Shown one piece after another: positions 19,401-28,549 of a stretch of 64,000 nucleotides of DNA. Position 1 is the first letter of the stretch; every line of letters begins with the position of its first letter. Below the pieces are notes generated by a model. It saw only the letters and a list, made by a program, of their open reading frames with translations. It made no database searches and was not told where the DNA came from. The position numbers and the translations under genes are program-made. Source of the stretch: Janthinobacterium sp. SUN073 (lineage in GTDB: Bacteria > Pseudomonadota > Gammaproteobacteria > Burkholderiales > Burkholderiaceae_D); assembly GCF_030397665.1 (NCBI RefSeq), contig NZ_JAPUBT010000011.1:1-64000 (forward strand). Reading direction: 5' to 3'.

Positions 19401-19906
19401 CTGCCAGGAAAGGCAAGCACCAACGCAGCGGAACGAGCTGGACGCGCCCGGCCGAGGCCACAGTCATCGTCCGCCAGTTGCAAGCATGGATGAACTCGAA
19501 TGCGGGCACGTCGCTTTCGTTCGGCGTGATCTCGTTCTACAAGGCACAGGCCGAGCTCATAAAAAAACAACTCGGCATGCTCCGGCACGATGACAAGCGG
19601 CTTCGCGTCGGCACGGTGGACTCGTTCCAGGGAATGGAGTTCGACGTCGTCTTTTTGTCGATGGTCAGGACCTTGCCGCACAACCCTAAACCGGACAATG
19701 ACGATCGGGAGGCACAGGCGCGAACGCTTTTTGGCCACCTCTGCCTGTACAACCGCCTGAATGTCTCCATGAGCCGCCAAAAAAAGTTGCTGGTCGTTGT
19801 GGGCGATCTGGACTTGCTGCAAGGCCGGCTTGCCGCGGAGTTTGTTCCGGGGCTGGTCGATTTCCACAAACTCTGCCGTGAACAGGGCGTGGTGCTGCAA
19901 TGCTGA
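16463..19906 (+). CDS. UPF1-like superfamily 1 helicase, 1147 aa
   Basis: The C-terminal 650 residues carry the full UPF1/Dna2-type SF1B motif set: QGPPGTGKTT (about 505), YVIVDEAARVSP (about 842), GDHRQLP, DKQYRMHP, VGTVDSFQGMEFD and RLNVSMSRQK. The N-terminal 480 residues are an unrecognised region with an acidic Asp/Glu-rich linker around 165-195. A long insertion of about 300 residues between motifs Ia and II is helical and could bind nucleic acid or a partner. An AGGAG lies before ATG 16463, and the start overlaps the kinase stop. UPF1-like helicases unwind DNA or RNA 5' to 3'. A target for the kinase, or a motor acting with the McrB-like protein, is inferred. Confidence 0.9.
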   Translation: MKFQDIPADILTLRVKPTGNAVALREQPVLSVEADPSRPDQFDIRLRDALVSVRPVADNDVRRLNAELASGRALLAQLDNPAADGSTDLRIAFFTGECLEMGGIDIGVDEYVEDAVARLWHRKSEFKGERLYGMLDKRCCLRHGDSAYFFLTAGPAIDEALQPEGSETASDDDNDATGSDDMENADEPNPVPGDAARAQKATPNRKNSFCVTGDGIRFVATATSQPNNTSIFLTTRLTKARKGSDRALRLARGTLRFVDWTQAGQIQTLARAQMTALTQDNGSYLKKWDEFGDLEGELLLRQAREVGSLKFSDMVQQRNGTVSVCISGAADSALDALADGRVPEIEIIDELPDYLSNESLRFVDFAIRMKQAEESGTSARKSVQREEKTNFGVADFDRESMTLTLKAETLPKQTGMLILSLAGEIAQIKRRMAARSAIVEGRAANPQLGLLIEERGQITPIRASHKVAPLTAFVRNKVFRNPPTAMQEKAIETALNTPDIALVQGPPGTGKTTVIAAILERLNELSDRRGANIRGQVLLTGFQHDAVENMIERLTLNGIPVPKFGKRSNAEEDNASLFEARMDEWCEKLAAELRQRNPRIADIEQEADIKNLCLQYIQAPTQALAARLAGKIAELGIAILGEGAARQAANLAKKLSNEEKLNGDASEWLNTVRRLRIHPGSFADDGPERADDALEELRGVLDASDLDLLEKASMWRSEDGLPTFLDKLATLKNTLLARFTAPPLFRVEKQNDEILALAEIATKRIQAAGHSVRDRKSAALAEFLAELESNAYGMIDAVSEYSFAFAATCQQSVNKRMQIQKGITGGGVSQSQKSIEYEYVIVDEAARVSPRDLMVPMAQGKRIILVGDHRQLPHIIDDEVARQMEAGETGQQESEWLKKSMFQYLFSERLKTLEEKDGVLRRVTLDKQYRMHPLLGDFISRNFYERFDPVERFGSGRPDSDFVHDLPDTNGRPAVWLNVPARKGKHQRSGTSWTRPAEATVIVRQLQAWMNSNAGTSLSFGVISFYKAQAELIKKQLGMLRHDDKRLRVGTVDSFQGMEFDVVFLSMVRTLPHNPKPDNDDREAQARTLFGHLCLYNRLNVSMSRQKKLLVVVGDLDLLQGRLAAEFVPGLVDFHKLCREQGVVLQC

Positions 19907-21855
19907 AGCTCCTGGACTATGGCAAACCGAACCCCTTTGGCGAGACCATCGGCAGGCCGCGCAATCTTGCATGGCCAGTCAGCGCCTATCGCGTGACCCT
20001 GCCGAGGCGCTCCGGTGATGGCGAGGACTTGAATCCGTTCGAGCGTGTGATCTTAAAACTCCTCGATGTACTTGGCGCGGTCAAGGATCACGAACTGGCG
20101 GATGAAACCCGCATTCCGCTGGATCTCGTACGCAGCATCCTCCTGCGTTTGCAGGACAAGGAATTGATCGACGGATCCAATGCCGTGATCGAACAGGAGC
20201 GCGATTACGAGGGCAGTCAACATGCGAAAGCGCCGCTGTTCGTCACTGCGCTCGTGTTTCGTGAACTCGTCACCGGGAAGCACCTGCCGTTCGTGCACTG
20301 GCTGGACGACACCAATCCGCTACAGAAAAAGGAGCGTGAAGAGGATCAATTCTGGTCTATCCGTATGGATGACGAGCACAAGCGCCCCCCCCTCACCCAG
20401 CGAGACGTCATCAAGGTCCTGCGGGCAGCGCAGAGGCGATCCGCAGCGTTTGGCAAAGATGACAGGATTCCGCCGGTCCAGCAGATCAGGATCGTTCAAC
20501 AACCTGAACTGCATTATCTCGACTGCCCCATCGCCATCCAGAAAAGCGACGGCGAGTTTCGCATCGCAGATCCTTTTGGTAACGGATTTTCCCTGTTTCT
20601 CGAAGGGGCGCTGGAGCGCCTGCTTGAACAGGATGAAAAACTTGCTCAGTGGCTGCGGAAGTGGAAACATTCGCTGAGCAATCCTCGCAACGGGGAATCC
20701 GACGCAAGAATGAAGGAGGCGTTCGACAACAAGGCCAACCGGCAACGCTATCCGAAGCTCCTCGACAACCTGCACCTGCAACGAAGCGCATCGTTTCACT
20801 CCATTGCCCAAATTTACGCGTCCAGCGAGTGGGCATTGTTTTACGCCAGCAGCCGTCGTCCATTCGAGAAACCCGTCGCCACGCTCAAGTTTACGGCCCA
20901 GGCAGAGCACCCTGCCCTGCTCGCCGACGCCGCGACACAAATCGGCCTGACATTGCCCCCATTCGGGTTCAAGCCGGTCAGAGAAGGAAAGCTCAGGGAT
21001 TTCGAAGACGGGAAGGCGGAGTTGGCTACGGTCCTTTCGATCGCCGTTCTCCAGGCACAAGGCGACGATTCGCATCCACTGCACCGTATCGCGTCTTCGC
21101 ATCCGGAATTCATCATTCGTCTTTTTGGCATCAAGAGAAAGCGCGACGAAAAAAGCCATGGAAAAGGCGGCGCCGATGCTCCGGACAAAGAATTGCCCGA
21201 TGCCCCGTTCATGCGTGACATGATCCATGCACTCCTGCCCGACATGGTGTTTTCCGGCATGCCGGTTATCGAAGCGGACAGGAATTCTCGCTCCGATGCA
21301 CTTCTGGATGCCCGCACCAGCATCCAGAGCGAATTCGAGTTCAAGACGTTCAATCGCATGGGGACGAACCTGAAAGAACGTCTGGTGCATGCGGAACGCT
21401 TCTTCCTGTCGTGCAAAGACGGTGACGATGGAATCGGCTTCGTTCGCGAACTCTACGCCGCGCTCCAGTCGGCGTTCGAGATGTCGCTGGCGGGCAGGCT
21501 GCCGCCCGATACGGACGATGACCTGCTCATCGAATCGGCTGGCAGGAAGGCCACTTCCGCCAAGCTCTGCAGTGAACTCCCGGACAGCCTGCGCACCGTC
21601 AGGGCTTTGGCCGTCCGTCAGACCCTGCAGGGTAGCGGACAGTCGCTCGGCGCATGTGTTCTCGCATTTCTGCTCATGTCCGATGACGACAGCCTGCATT
21701 CGCTCGCCGACGCGCAGCCGTCGTTCGTGAACGATGTGGCGAACATAATTGCCAAACGCGGACATGGCAACGAGCCACTGCCGCTGTCGAAAGCGGCCAC
21801 AGCTGAGCTTCGCAAAGCATCCTACAAAACAATCAAAACACTCATTGAGGTATAG
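19900..21855 (+). CDS. Unknown 651-aa protein with N-terminal winged-helix-like segment
   Basis: Residues about 45-105 (FERVILKLLDVLG ... VRSILLRLQDKELID) read as a winged helix-turn-helix: a helix, a DETRIPLDLVRSIL recognition region and a wing. The rest is unrecognised, mainly helical with an HSLSNPRNGESD loop and many charged residues. There is no P-loop or evident nuclease motif. ATG 19900 overlaps the helicase stop by 7 bases, and only three bases separate its stop from the McrB-like gene. It resembles in size the DNA-binding accessory subunits of multi-gene defence systems. The role is not assignable from sequence. Confidence 0.7.
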   Translation: MLKLLDYGKPNPFGETIGRPRNLAWPVSAYRVTLPRRSGDGEDLNPFERVILKLLDVLGAVKDHELADETRIPLDLVRSILLRLQDKELIDGSNAVIEQERDYEGSQHAKAPLFVTALVFRELVTGKHLPFVHWLDDTNPLQKKEREEDQFWSIRMDDEHKRPPLTQRDVIKVLRAAQRRSAAFGKDDRIPPVQQIRIVQQPELHYLDCPIAIQKSDGEFRIADPFGNGFSLFLEGALERLLEQDEKLAQWLRKWKHSLSNPRNGESDARMKEAFDNKANRQRYPKLLDNLHLQRSASFHSIAQIYASSEWALFYASSRRPFEKPVATLKFTAQAEHPALLADAATQIGLTLPPFGFKPVREGKLRDFEDGKAELATVLSIAVLQAQGDDSHPLHRIASSHPEFIIRLFGIKRKRDEKSHGKGGADAPDKELPDAPFMRDMIHALLPDMVFSGMPVIEADRNSRSDALLDARTSIQSEFEFKTFNRMGTNLKERLVHAERFFLSCKDGDDGIGFVRELYAALQSAFEMSLAGRLPPDTDDDLLIESAGRKATSAKLCSELPDSLRTVRALAVRQTLQGSGQSLGACVLAFLLMSDDDSLHSLADAQPSFVNDVANIIAKRGHGNEPLPLSKAATAELRKASYKTIKTLIEV

Positions 21856-21858
21856 GCA

Positions 21859-24405
21859 ATGGAACAATCTGGTACGTTACAAGAGGAATTGAAGCTTATT
21901 GCCCATGACTTGGGGGAACGCGAGGCCGCCCTGAAACGCCGGGAAGACGATCTCGCCAAGCATGAACTTGCCATGAGCGTACGCGAGCAGGCAATTGTCA
22001 CCCACCATCAGGTACTCGAAGAAAAAAAGGCCGAACTGGCCCGCCGTGAGCAAGCCGTTGTCGCTGCCGAACAGGCGCGCGACGCGGACTTCGCCGACGA
22101 GCGCGCCGCCTTGCAGGCCGAGTTGCGCGACAAGCGCGCAGATGCCGACAGAGCCATTGCGCAGAACCGGGAGCAGAAGCTTTCCGCCCTCGAGGAGGAA
22201 ATCACTGGCCTGCGCGCCAAACGCCTGGAAGACATTTCCAGCGCTGAAAGCAGCGAGCGCGATCGCATCCGTGCCGGCATCACCAGGGAGCGAGACGCAT
22301 GGACGAAAGCGCAGGATGACGCGCGCAAGCTGCTCGATGCGGAATACGCGGAGCAGGGAAAGCAAAAGGGTGCCCTGTCCGCCCTGCAGGGCGAAATCCA
22401 GGAACGATCGGCTGAGCTTGAACAAGCCGAGCGACTCCTGGAGCGCAAGGAACAAAGGCTGGAGCAACAATGGCAGAGGCGCAGCGACAAGCTCGATGAA
22501 GAACTCGACTCCCGTCTGGAGCAGGCGCGGATGTCACTGGCGTCACAACGACAGTCACTCACCGAGGAAAACAGCCGCCTGCGCGAAAGCCTTGCTGTGC
22601 AGTCCGGTCTTGTGGGGGCCTTCGAGCAACTGAAGCGGCAACTCGGGGGGAAAGACCCGGCCGAGATCCTGCGCGATCTGAACAGCCATACCGATGAACT
22701 CAAGCGCCTTCGTGAAGAACTTGCCACCCGTCCGACCGAAGAGATGCGCGAGCGCAACCACGTGCTCGAATTGGAAGCAAGGAAACAAAAGGCACGCGCA
22801 GATGACCTTGATCGCCAACTCGCCGGCAACGACGTCGCGATTGCGGAAGTGGGCGACCTGCGCCGCAAGAACTCCGAACTCAACGCGGAGAGCAAGTCGC
22901 TGGCGCAAAGGGCTTCCATCTTCGAAGGTGCAGCGAACGAAGCACAAGCTGAACTCAACCGCTTGCGCGCCGCTTACGAACGCCCCGCAGAAGTCGAGGC
23001 GCGTCACAAGGAAATAGAGATTCCGCATTTCAGCGCGGACAAGGTCGTTCCCCCCGCTAAAACCGCTGTCGACGAAATGACATGGCTCACAGGGATCAGC
23101 AATGCCTGCGATGCCTACGGATTGCACTTCAACACCCGTATACTGAAAGCCTTCCACACGTCGCTGAAAACAGCCGAATGGTCACCACTGACCGTTCTCG
23201 CCGGCGTCTCCGGCACCGGAAAATCCGAACTACCCCGTCTCTACTCTCACTTCGGTGGCATTTACTTTGAGCCACTTTCCGTCCAGCCAAACTGGGATTC
23301 GCAGGAATCCCTGCTGGGCTTCTTCAATTCCATCGACAACAAGTTCGACGCCCAGGCGGTGCTGCGCTTTCTGGCGCAAAGCCAGAAGCCGTGGAGCGAT
23401 GACTATCCGGGCCTGGCCGACGCAGTCTGCCTCATCCTTCTCGACGAGATGAACCTCGCGCACCCCGAGCTTTACTTCGCCGAATTCCTGAGCAAGCTCG
23501 AACTGCGGCGCGGCAGGAAAGGCGACGATGTGCCGTTCCTGCCCGTCAAGATCGGTGCCGGGATGGCACCCTACAAGCTCCAGCTTGGCCGCAATGTCCT
23601 ATGGGCCGGAACCATGAACCAGGATGAGACGACCAAGTCGCTTTCCGACAAAGTCATTGATCGCTCGATCATCATCAATTTCCCGCGCCCGACCGAACTC
23701 AAGCGTCGCCTGAACCTGAAGCCACTCGACGACAGGAATCGTGGCGCTGCATTGCACAAGAAGGCATGGCAGGGATGGCTGGCCCAGGGCAGCGACTTCA
23801 CGGAAGAGGAAATCACGCCATTCAAGACGTTCATCGAGAAGATGAATGCGGCGCTCGCTGTTTCCGGACGGGCGCTTGGTCACCGTGTGTGGCAATCCGT
23901 GGAATATTACATGGCGAATTACCCGGATGTCCGCTCGGCCGAGAACCCGGTCCAACGCGCCAGGGCAATGCACACGGCCTTCGAGGATCAGCTGGTCCAG
24001 AAGGTCATGCCGAAACTGCGGGGCATCGACACGCGCGGCAAGAGCAAGACCGAATGCCTCGACAGGATCAGGGGGCAGATCGTGGCTGGTATCGGCGGAA
24101 ACAGCTTCAACCTGTCCGAAGATTTCGACCTTGCCTGCGAACTGGGCTACGGCCAGTTCATGTGGCAATCGGCCAATTACCTGAACGATGCCGCCACGGA
24201 AGTCGGCGCCCCAACCGCCGAAGCCTCCGTGAACGGTCATGCCGGTCATCACGAAGAGCCGCCGTCACTATTCCAGAAGGCCGAGCCTGACCAGGAGAAG
24301 CGCCGCCGCGCATGGAACGCGAAGCCCTCGGAGAAGCGGAGCGAACTGCGCAGGCAACTGGAAGAAAACGAAAGGACCGGACGAATTGTCGCCAACAATG
24401 CCTGA
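21859..24405 (+). CDS. Coiled-coil McrB-like AAA+ ATPase, 848 aa
   Basis: The first 370 residues are a nearly uninterrupted charged coiled coil (repeats such as ERLLERKEQRLEQQ). A McrB-type AAA+ module follows: Walker A AGVSGTGKSELPRL (about 447-460), CLILLDEMNLAHPE as Walker B plus the N-L-A element, and a sensor-like WAGTMNQDETT with IDRSIIINFPRP. The DEMNLA and GTMNxD signatures are specific for the McrB/MoxR-like clade, where nucleotide hydrolysis drives a nuclease partner. The coiled coil replaces the DNA-reading domain of McrB. The stop lies within the start region of the next gene, which looks like the McrC-like partner. Likely assembles as a ring, as the clade does. Confidence 0.85.
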   Translation: MEQSGTLQEELKLIAHDLGEREAALKRREDDLAKHELAMSVREQAIVTHHQVLEEKKAELARREQAVVAAEQARDADFADERAALQAELRDKRADADRAIAQNREQKLSALEEEITGLRAKRLEDISSAESSERDRIRAGITRERDAWTKAQDDARKLLDAEYAEQGKQKGALSALQGEIQERSAELEQAERLLERKEQRLEQQWQRRSDKLDEELDSRLEQARMSLASQRQSLTEENSRLRESLAVQSGLVGAFEQLKRQLGGKDPAEILRDLNSHTDELKRLREELATRPTEEMRERNHVLELEARKQKARADDLDRQLAGNDVAIAEVGDLRRKNSELNAESKSLAQRASIFEGAANEAQAELNRLRAAYERPAEVEARHKEIEIPHFSADKVVPPAKTAVDEMTWLTGISNACDAYGLHFNTRILKAFHTSLKTAEWSPLTVLAGVSGTGKSELPRLYSHFGGIYFEPLSVQPNWDSQESLLGFFNSIDNKFDAQAVLRFLAQSQKPWSDDYPGLADAVCLILLDEMNLAHPELYFAEFLSKLELRRGRKGDDVPFLPVKIGAGMAPYKLQLGRNVLWAGTMNQDETTKSLSDKVIDRSIIINFPRPTELKRRLNLKPLDDRNRGAALHKKAWQGWLAQGSDFTEEEITPFKTFIEKMNAALAVSGRALGHRVWQSVEYYMANYPDVRSAENPVQRARAMHTAFEDQLVQKVMPKLRGIDTRGKSKTECLDRIRGQIVAGIGGNSFNLSEDFDLACELGYGQFMWQSANYLNDAATEVGAPTAEASVNGHAGHHEEPPSLFQKAEPDQEKRRRAWNAKPSEKRSELRRQLEENERTGRIVANNA

Positions 24406-27400
24406 TTCTGCAGCAGCGAACGTCACGCTGACCCAACTCTACACCGACTATCGCGGCCTCCCGGAGGCTCGCGCGCTGGCCCGCACAGTGCTCGATCAAT
24501 CGGACTGGTTTTGCCATGTCGCCGAGTTTGACCCGAAAACAGGGGATGCGATGCCCCAGCCGCTGTCATCGGTACTGGCAAAGATCGCCAGGTACGCGCC
24601 ACCAGGTCCCGACAACCCGGTTCGCGACCGCCTGTGGCGTATCGCTGAACACAGTCGAGCTTCACTGGAGCGACTCTTTCGCGCACTTAACGAGAGTCCC
24701 CGTCGGGAGCAGGCATTACTGCCTATTCACGCGGTGCGCGAACTGGATGCCACGAGCTTCATCAAGCTCAGCAATCGCCCGGGACGCAACATACGCGAAA
24801 AACTGGCCGGCAATCCGTATATGCAGGCGGTTCGTCGGTTTCAATCCGTCGACCTGCCCGAGAACCGCCTCCTGAAAGCGTTCGTCATTCGCATTGCGGA
24901 ACTGCTTGAACTACGTAGGGACTACCTGGGTCACGAAGACGAACTTCTCCCCAAAATACAATCGTGGCTTGTATCCGGCGATGCCCATGGTATTGCCCGG
25001 TGGGACAATCTCCCCCCTAACAACACACTGCTGTCCCATCGCGATTACCGACGCGTCTGGGATGCATGGAGCTGGCTGCAATCGCTCGATGACGACGTAG
25101 CGCGCGATCTTTCGCAACGCGAACTGCGCCACAAGATGATGCGTCTCTGGAAGCAGTGCGCGCAGATGTGGGCGGGCGGCAAGTCTCTCTTCGCGGAGAT
25201 TCCTTTGCTGTTCGATTACGAGAAGTTCGAGATAGTGCCGTGGTCTTCGCACCCGCCCCTGTTCAGGGAGACAAAGCAAAGCATGTCACGGCAGCCTCGG
25301 GTTGAGGAGATCCCGGAGCCGGTCTGCATTGATCTCACCCTCCTGCGCCCGTATTACGCCACGGCCCTCGGCAAAACGGGACAGCCGCTCCGCACTACCC
25401 TTCTGTGGCAGCGCTGGAAGCGGGACAATGAAGTGTTGGAAATTGAACTCTTCGATTCCGATGCCGCCTATCTTCATCCGGAAGCGAGCGCAGTGTCCTC
25501 ATCGGACCTGTTCTTCGCCAAGGACAATGCGTCCGAGCAGTTCGATGGCGCCGCTCGCGCATTCGCCTCCCGATTGCGCGGCGTTTTCGGGCACGACACG
25601 TTCATCTGGCTTGTTCCCGACTTCCTCAACGACTTCTCGCTTGAGGTCATCCGGCGCAACCTGAACGCCCGCTTCCCGGATGCGGAGCCGCTCCCGCGCA
25701 GCGTGGCCACGGTGTTCGAAAGGGTCGACTATGCCAAGATCAGGGATGGCTCCGCGATCGTGGTCCTCGATGCCATCGGAGGCGTCACGTGCGCCACGAA
25801 ACTCCTCGCCAGATTCGACCGGGAACTGAAAAAACAGGTCCCCGAGACAAATGGCTTTTACTGGGAGCGGCATCCACCGGTCATCCTCTCAAGCGCAGCC
25901 ACGGACGAGGCCAAGGCGCATGCCTACGACATCCCGACGGTCGACGGCAAAGAACAGTGGCACGACGCGGTTCGGCCGGCAAGACCGGAGTTCATCGACG
26001 CCTCGTCCCTCAAAGCCAATCCCCACATCGGGCAATTCTCGTTTGCCATCAACTTGACCGGAAGTCCTGTTTCCGGCGGTACCCGCCTTCATGAACTGCA
26101 GCAGCGCGCCGGTCGTATTCCGCTCTGGCGCGACCAAGTTCCTGAGCTGTCGATCAAGGTCATGAAGGATGGCCGCCCCCAGCGCTTTCATCTCGTTTCG
26201 CGCGGCATGACCGTCAAACCGATCCGCGGCACGCCGGTTACGATCAAGGTCGAAGAGGACTTCACGCTCCCGGCCGGCAGGCCGTCCTATCGATTTCCGC
26301 TGTTTCTGGGCGAGAGCGCCGACGATCTTGGCTTTTCGGCCAGCCTTGACTCATCCGCATTCCCGCTAAGTGAAAGCGTAGTATGCAGGCTCCACCTTAC
26401 TTTCGAATATGGTGCGGACGATCCGTACAAGCTCGTCTTCATTCCGCTATGCCAGTCATTTCCGCCAATCCGCGCCATATGGAGGCGTGCGGAACAAAGT
26501 ATCATCACCGATACCCCAGCACCGGAATACCCGGCGCGGATGAGCTGGGCAGATTTGCAGCGCGTGCCCAAACCCAACAGCGATGACACCTCAGACCTGC
26601 TGGAATGGGTGCAGAAGGCGATATTCCGCCTGGACGGGGATATTGTTATCCGGCCCAAGCCCAGAACCATTGGCGTTGTAAGTCGGGACTGGCGTACTGA
26701 CAAGAAGGGCGCCCGCTATACCTTCGCCACATGTGACGCCACGTCGGAAGCGGTATTCATTCACCAGAGGAGCCTTGTTGATGGATCCGACTACACCGCC
26801 TACACACCAGGGCAGAGCATTTCATTCGAACTTCAGGAGCGCGAAGGAAAATATGCGGGCTCGAAAGTGGCCGCTCCAGAATACACGGAGACGGTGCGCC
26901 TAAAGGATTTCGACGACGCTTTGGGCAAAAGCATAGCGGACGGTATCCGCAAGCGTCTTTACTTTCCGATCGTTCAAGTCTGGCGCGACGGACGCTCGAT
27001 TGGCGACCCCGAATGTCCCGGAGACTTCGCCGCTGCAATGAAGCAGAATATCGCCTTTCTCGTAGCATTATTAAAGGAAGAAAAGCTTCCTGAGACGGTA
27101 CGGAATACAATCCGGTTTCTCTTGTCGTGCATGCACAGGGACGCCGCGGTGGAATGCGTCGAATGGATCAATGGGCAGGTCGGCAATGAAGGTATTCGTC
27201 ACAAGCAGGCAGTTGGCTTCGCGCTTGGGGATGTTTCGGAGCAATGGCAAAGGGATCTGCTGTCGAGGCTCGTGGCAAACCCGGCGAGCGACGTACTTCG
27301 CGTGTTCGCCTATGCCGTCTGGCGCGAGCAGCACTTCATTGAAAGGTTCAGCAACCACGAATTGAAATCTGTTTTGAGTAGGCTGCAGGTACTGCTGGGC

Positions 27401-27766
27401 TCAATTAGACTGTGCCCCCCAGCGAACGACAGGTGGTCCATCCCCAACTGGATTCGCGCAACGACAGAGCCGCTCGAACTCCTGCTCGGCCTGCTGCGCA
27501 CGCGCAACTCGTCCGACCCCGAAATCAGGACACTCCTTCAGCCGCACCAGAAAATCACCAGAGAACTGGCCAAGCAGGTCGAACGGGTGACGGAGATTGT
27601 CGCGAAGTCGAATTTTCCCCTTTTCTCGCGGGTGCAGATCCGGCTCCAGAAACCTGAATGGGACCTTACCCCCGATCTGCTCTATGCTCTGCGCCTGTAT
27701 CTCACCGGCGACGATGGCGCGAATGCAATCCACATTTCCAGCGTCTCCGATAGTGAGAATGAGTGA
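24398..27766 (+). CDS. Giant DUF2357/McrC-like protein with cold-shock-like domain, 1122 aa
   Basis: It begins at ATG 24398 (MPDSAAANV), overlapping the McrB-like gene by 8 bases. Around residue 150 the segment SVDLPENRLLKAFVIRIAEL matches the P-E-N-R-x-x-K helix of DUF2357/McrC-type proteins that pair with McrB-like ATPases. Around 400-480, FIWLVPDFLNDFS, then PRSVATVFE, then VVLDAIGGVTCATKL, has the rhythm of an Hsp70/actin-like fold (tentative). Residues about 758-824 (IGVVSRD ... VFIHQRSL ... GQSISFEL) read as a cold-shock/OB domain, a nucleic-acid binder. The C-terminal 290 residues are helical, perhaps repeat-like. A canonical PD-(D/E)XK site was not found. It is the last gene of the operon. 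Confidence 0.65.
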   Translation: MPDSAAANVTLTQLYTDYRGLPEARALARTVLDQSDWFCHVAEFDPKTGDAMPQPLSSVLAKIARYAPPGPDNPVRDRLWRIAEHSRASLERLFRALNESPRREQALLPIHAVRELDATSFIKLSNRPGRNIREKLAGNPYMQAVRRFQSVDLPENRLLKAFVIRIAELLELRRDYLGHEDELLPKIQSWLVSGDAHGIARWDNLPPNNTLLSHRDYRRVWDAWSWLQSLDDDVARDLSQRELRHKMMRLWKQCAQMWAGGKSLFAEIPLLFDYEKFEIVPWSSHPPLFRETKQSMSRQPRVEEIPEPVCIDLTLLRPYYATALGKTGQPLRTTLLWQRWKRDNEVLEIELFDSDAAYLHPEASAVSSSDLFFAKDNASEQFDGAARAFASRLRGVFGHDTFIWLVPDFLNDFSLEVIRRNLNARFPDAEPLPRSVATVFERVDYAKIRDGSAIVVLDAIGGVTCATKLLARFDRELKKQVPETNGFYWERHPPVILSSAATDEAKAHAYDIPTVDGKEQWHDAVRPARPEFIDASSLKANPHIGQFSFAINLTGSPVSGGTRLHELQQRAGRIPLWRDQVPELSIKVMKDGRPQRFHLVSRGMTVKPIRGTPVTIKVEEDFTLPAGRPSYRFPLFLGESADDLGFSASLDSSAFPLSESVVCRLHLTFEYGADDPYKLVFIPLCQSFPPIRAIWRRAEQSIITDTPAPEYPARMSWADLQRVPKPNSDDTSDLLEWVQKAIFRLDGDIVIRPKPRTIGVVSRDWRTDKKGARYTFATCDATSEAVFIHQRSLVDGSDYTAYTPGQSISFELQEREGKYAGSKVAAPEYTETVRLKDFDDALGKSIADGIRKRLYFPIVQVWRDGRSIGDPECPGDFAAAMKQNIAFLVALLKEEKLPETVRNTIRFLLSCMHRDAAVECVEWINGQVGNEGIRHKQAVGFALGDVSEQWQRDLLSRLVANPASDVLRVFAYAVWREQHFIERFSNHELKSVLSRLQVLLGSIRLCPPANDRWSIPNWIRATTEPLELLLGLLRTRNSSDPEIRTLLQPHQKITRELAKQVERVTEIVAKSNFPLFSRVQIRLQKPEWDLTPDLLYALRLYLTGDDGANAIHISSVSDSENE

Positions 27767-27767
27767 G

Positions 27768-27808
27768 TCAGTACAGGCGGCTCAAATGGTATCCGCCGCC
27801 TGTGCTGA
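27768..27808 (+). terminator. Strong hairpin just after the TerY-P operon
   Basis: A 14-bp inverted repeat (27768-27781 with 27795-27808, one G-T wobble, 13-base loop) begins two bases after the last stop codon of the operon. No run of T follows, so it is either an atypical terminator or an mRNA-stabilising 3' hairpin. Confidence 0.5.
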
Positions 27809-28034
27809 ACTAAGAAAAACTTTCATCAAATCAACATTTAAAAATTTGCATGTTATTTGGCGGCAACTGTGCTGTGTCACCGCTTCGGCCACAGGCTTGT
27901 TATGTGGCGCGCCCATTTGGCTGAGCGCGTGCACTTTCTTCTCGTTTGTGTATTTTGTCATCGTCAAATCCATCGCCCCATAGCAGATTAGAACTCCAAT
28001 TGCTGGAGGCGACAACTATTTTGACAGAGGTAGC

Positions 28035-28396
28035 GTGCTTGAACATGACGGCGTCAAATCCGAACTGGCGAAGGTCATCGAACGCATCCACGCGCGTCCG
28101 CACCGGCCGCGCACTACCTTCATCGTCGCGCTGCCAAACGGCTACCAGGTCAAGAAGTTGCTTTTGCGCCTGCGTTTCGATGGCGCCCGAAAAGCTGCAG
28201 CGGAACTGGCGCTAAAGGCTGGCGACGAGGAGCAGGCTAGTCGCACAAGGCCTTCCAGTTCCGCGATATTCGGGCGCGCCCCGCCAGCGACATTGCCGAC
28301 CTGAGCGCCGCCACCTCCTTGCTGGAGCATAGTGAAAAAGTCATCACCGAAAAAGTCTATCGACGTATTGGCCAAAAGGTATTGCCGGCAAGATAA
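28035..28396 (+). pseudogene. Broken tyrosine-integrase C-terminal half
   Basis: Two frames are needed to read this remnant. The first (28035 to about 28240) gives SELAKVIERIHARPH and RFDGARKAAAELALKAGDEEQA. The second (28247-28396, ending TAA) gives KAFQFRDIRARPASD, LLEHSEKVITEKVYRRI and GQKVLPAR. This is the end of a phage-type tyrosine recombinase; the box II arginine and the late tyrosine (VYRR) are preserved. A frameshift near 28240 and the missing N-terminal half make it inactive. The gap from 27809 to 28034 and the stretch 28397-28549 hold no recognisable gene. It marks a lost integrative element to the right of the TerY-P operon. Confidence 0.75.
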
Positions 28397-28549
28397 ATTA
28401 CAAAGAAATACCAAGTTTGCAATAACAATAAAATCCTCTATAGATAGAGACGGCAGCCTCTGAGTTTATTTGTGCAACAAAACCCTTGGGACGCGAAAAG
28501 TTGCCCAGACGAACTTAAATTACCAATATAAGGGCTAGAATATAGCTCA

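Noticed and set aside
27597-27983. Rightward 128-aa frame
   Set aside because: Overlaps the end of the giant TerY-P operon protein and runs through the hairpin.
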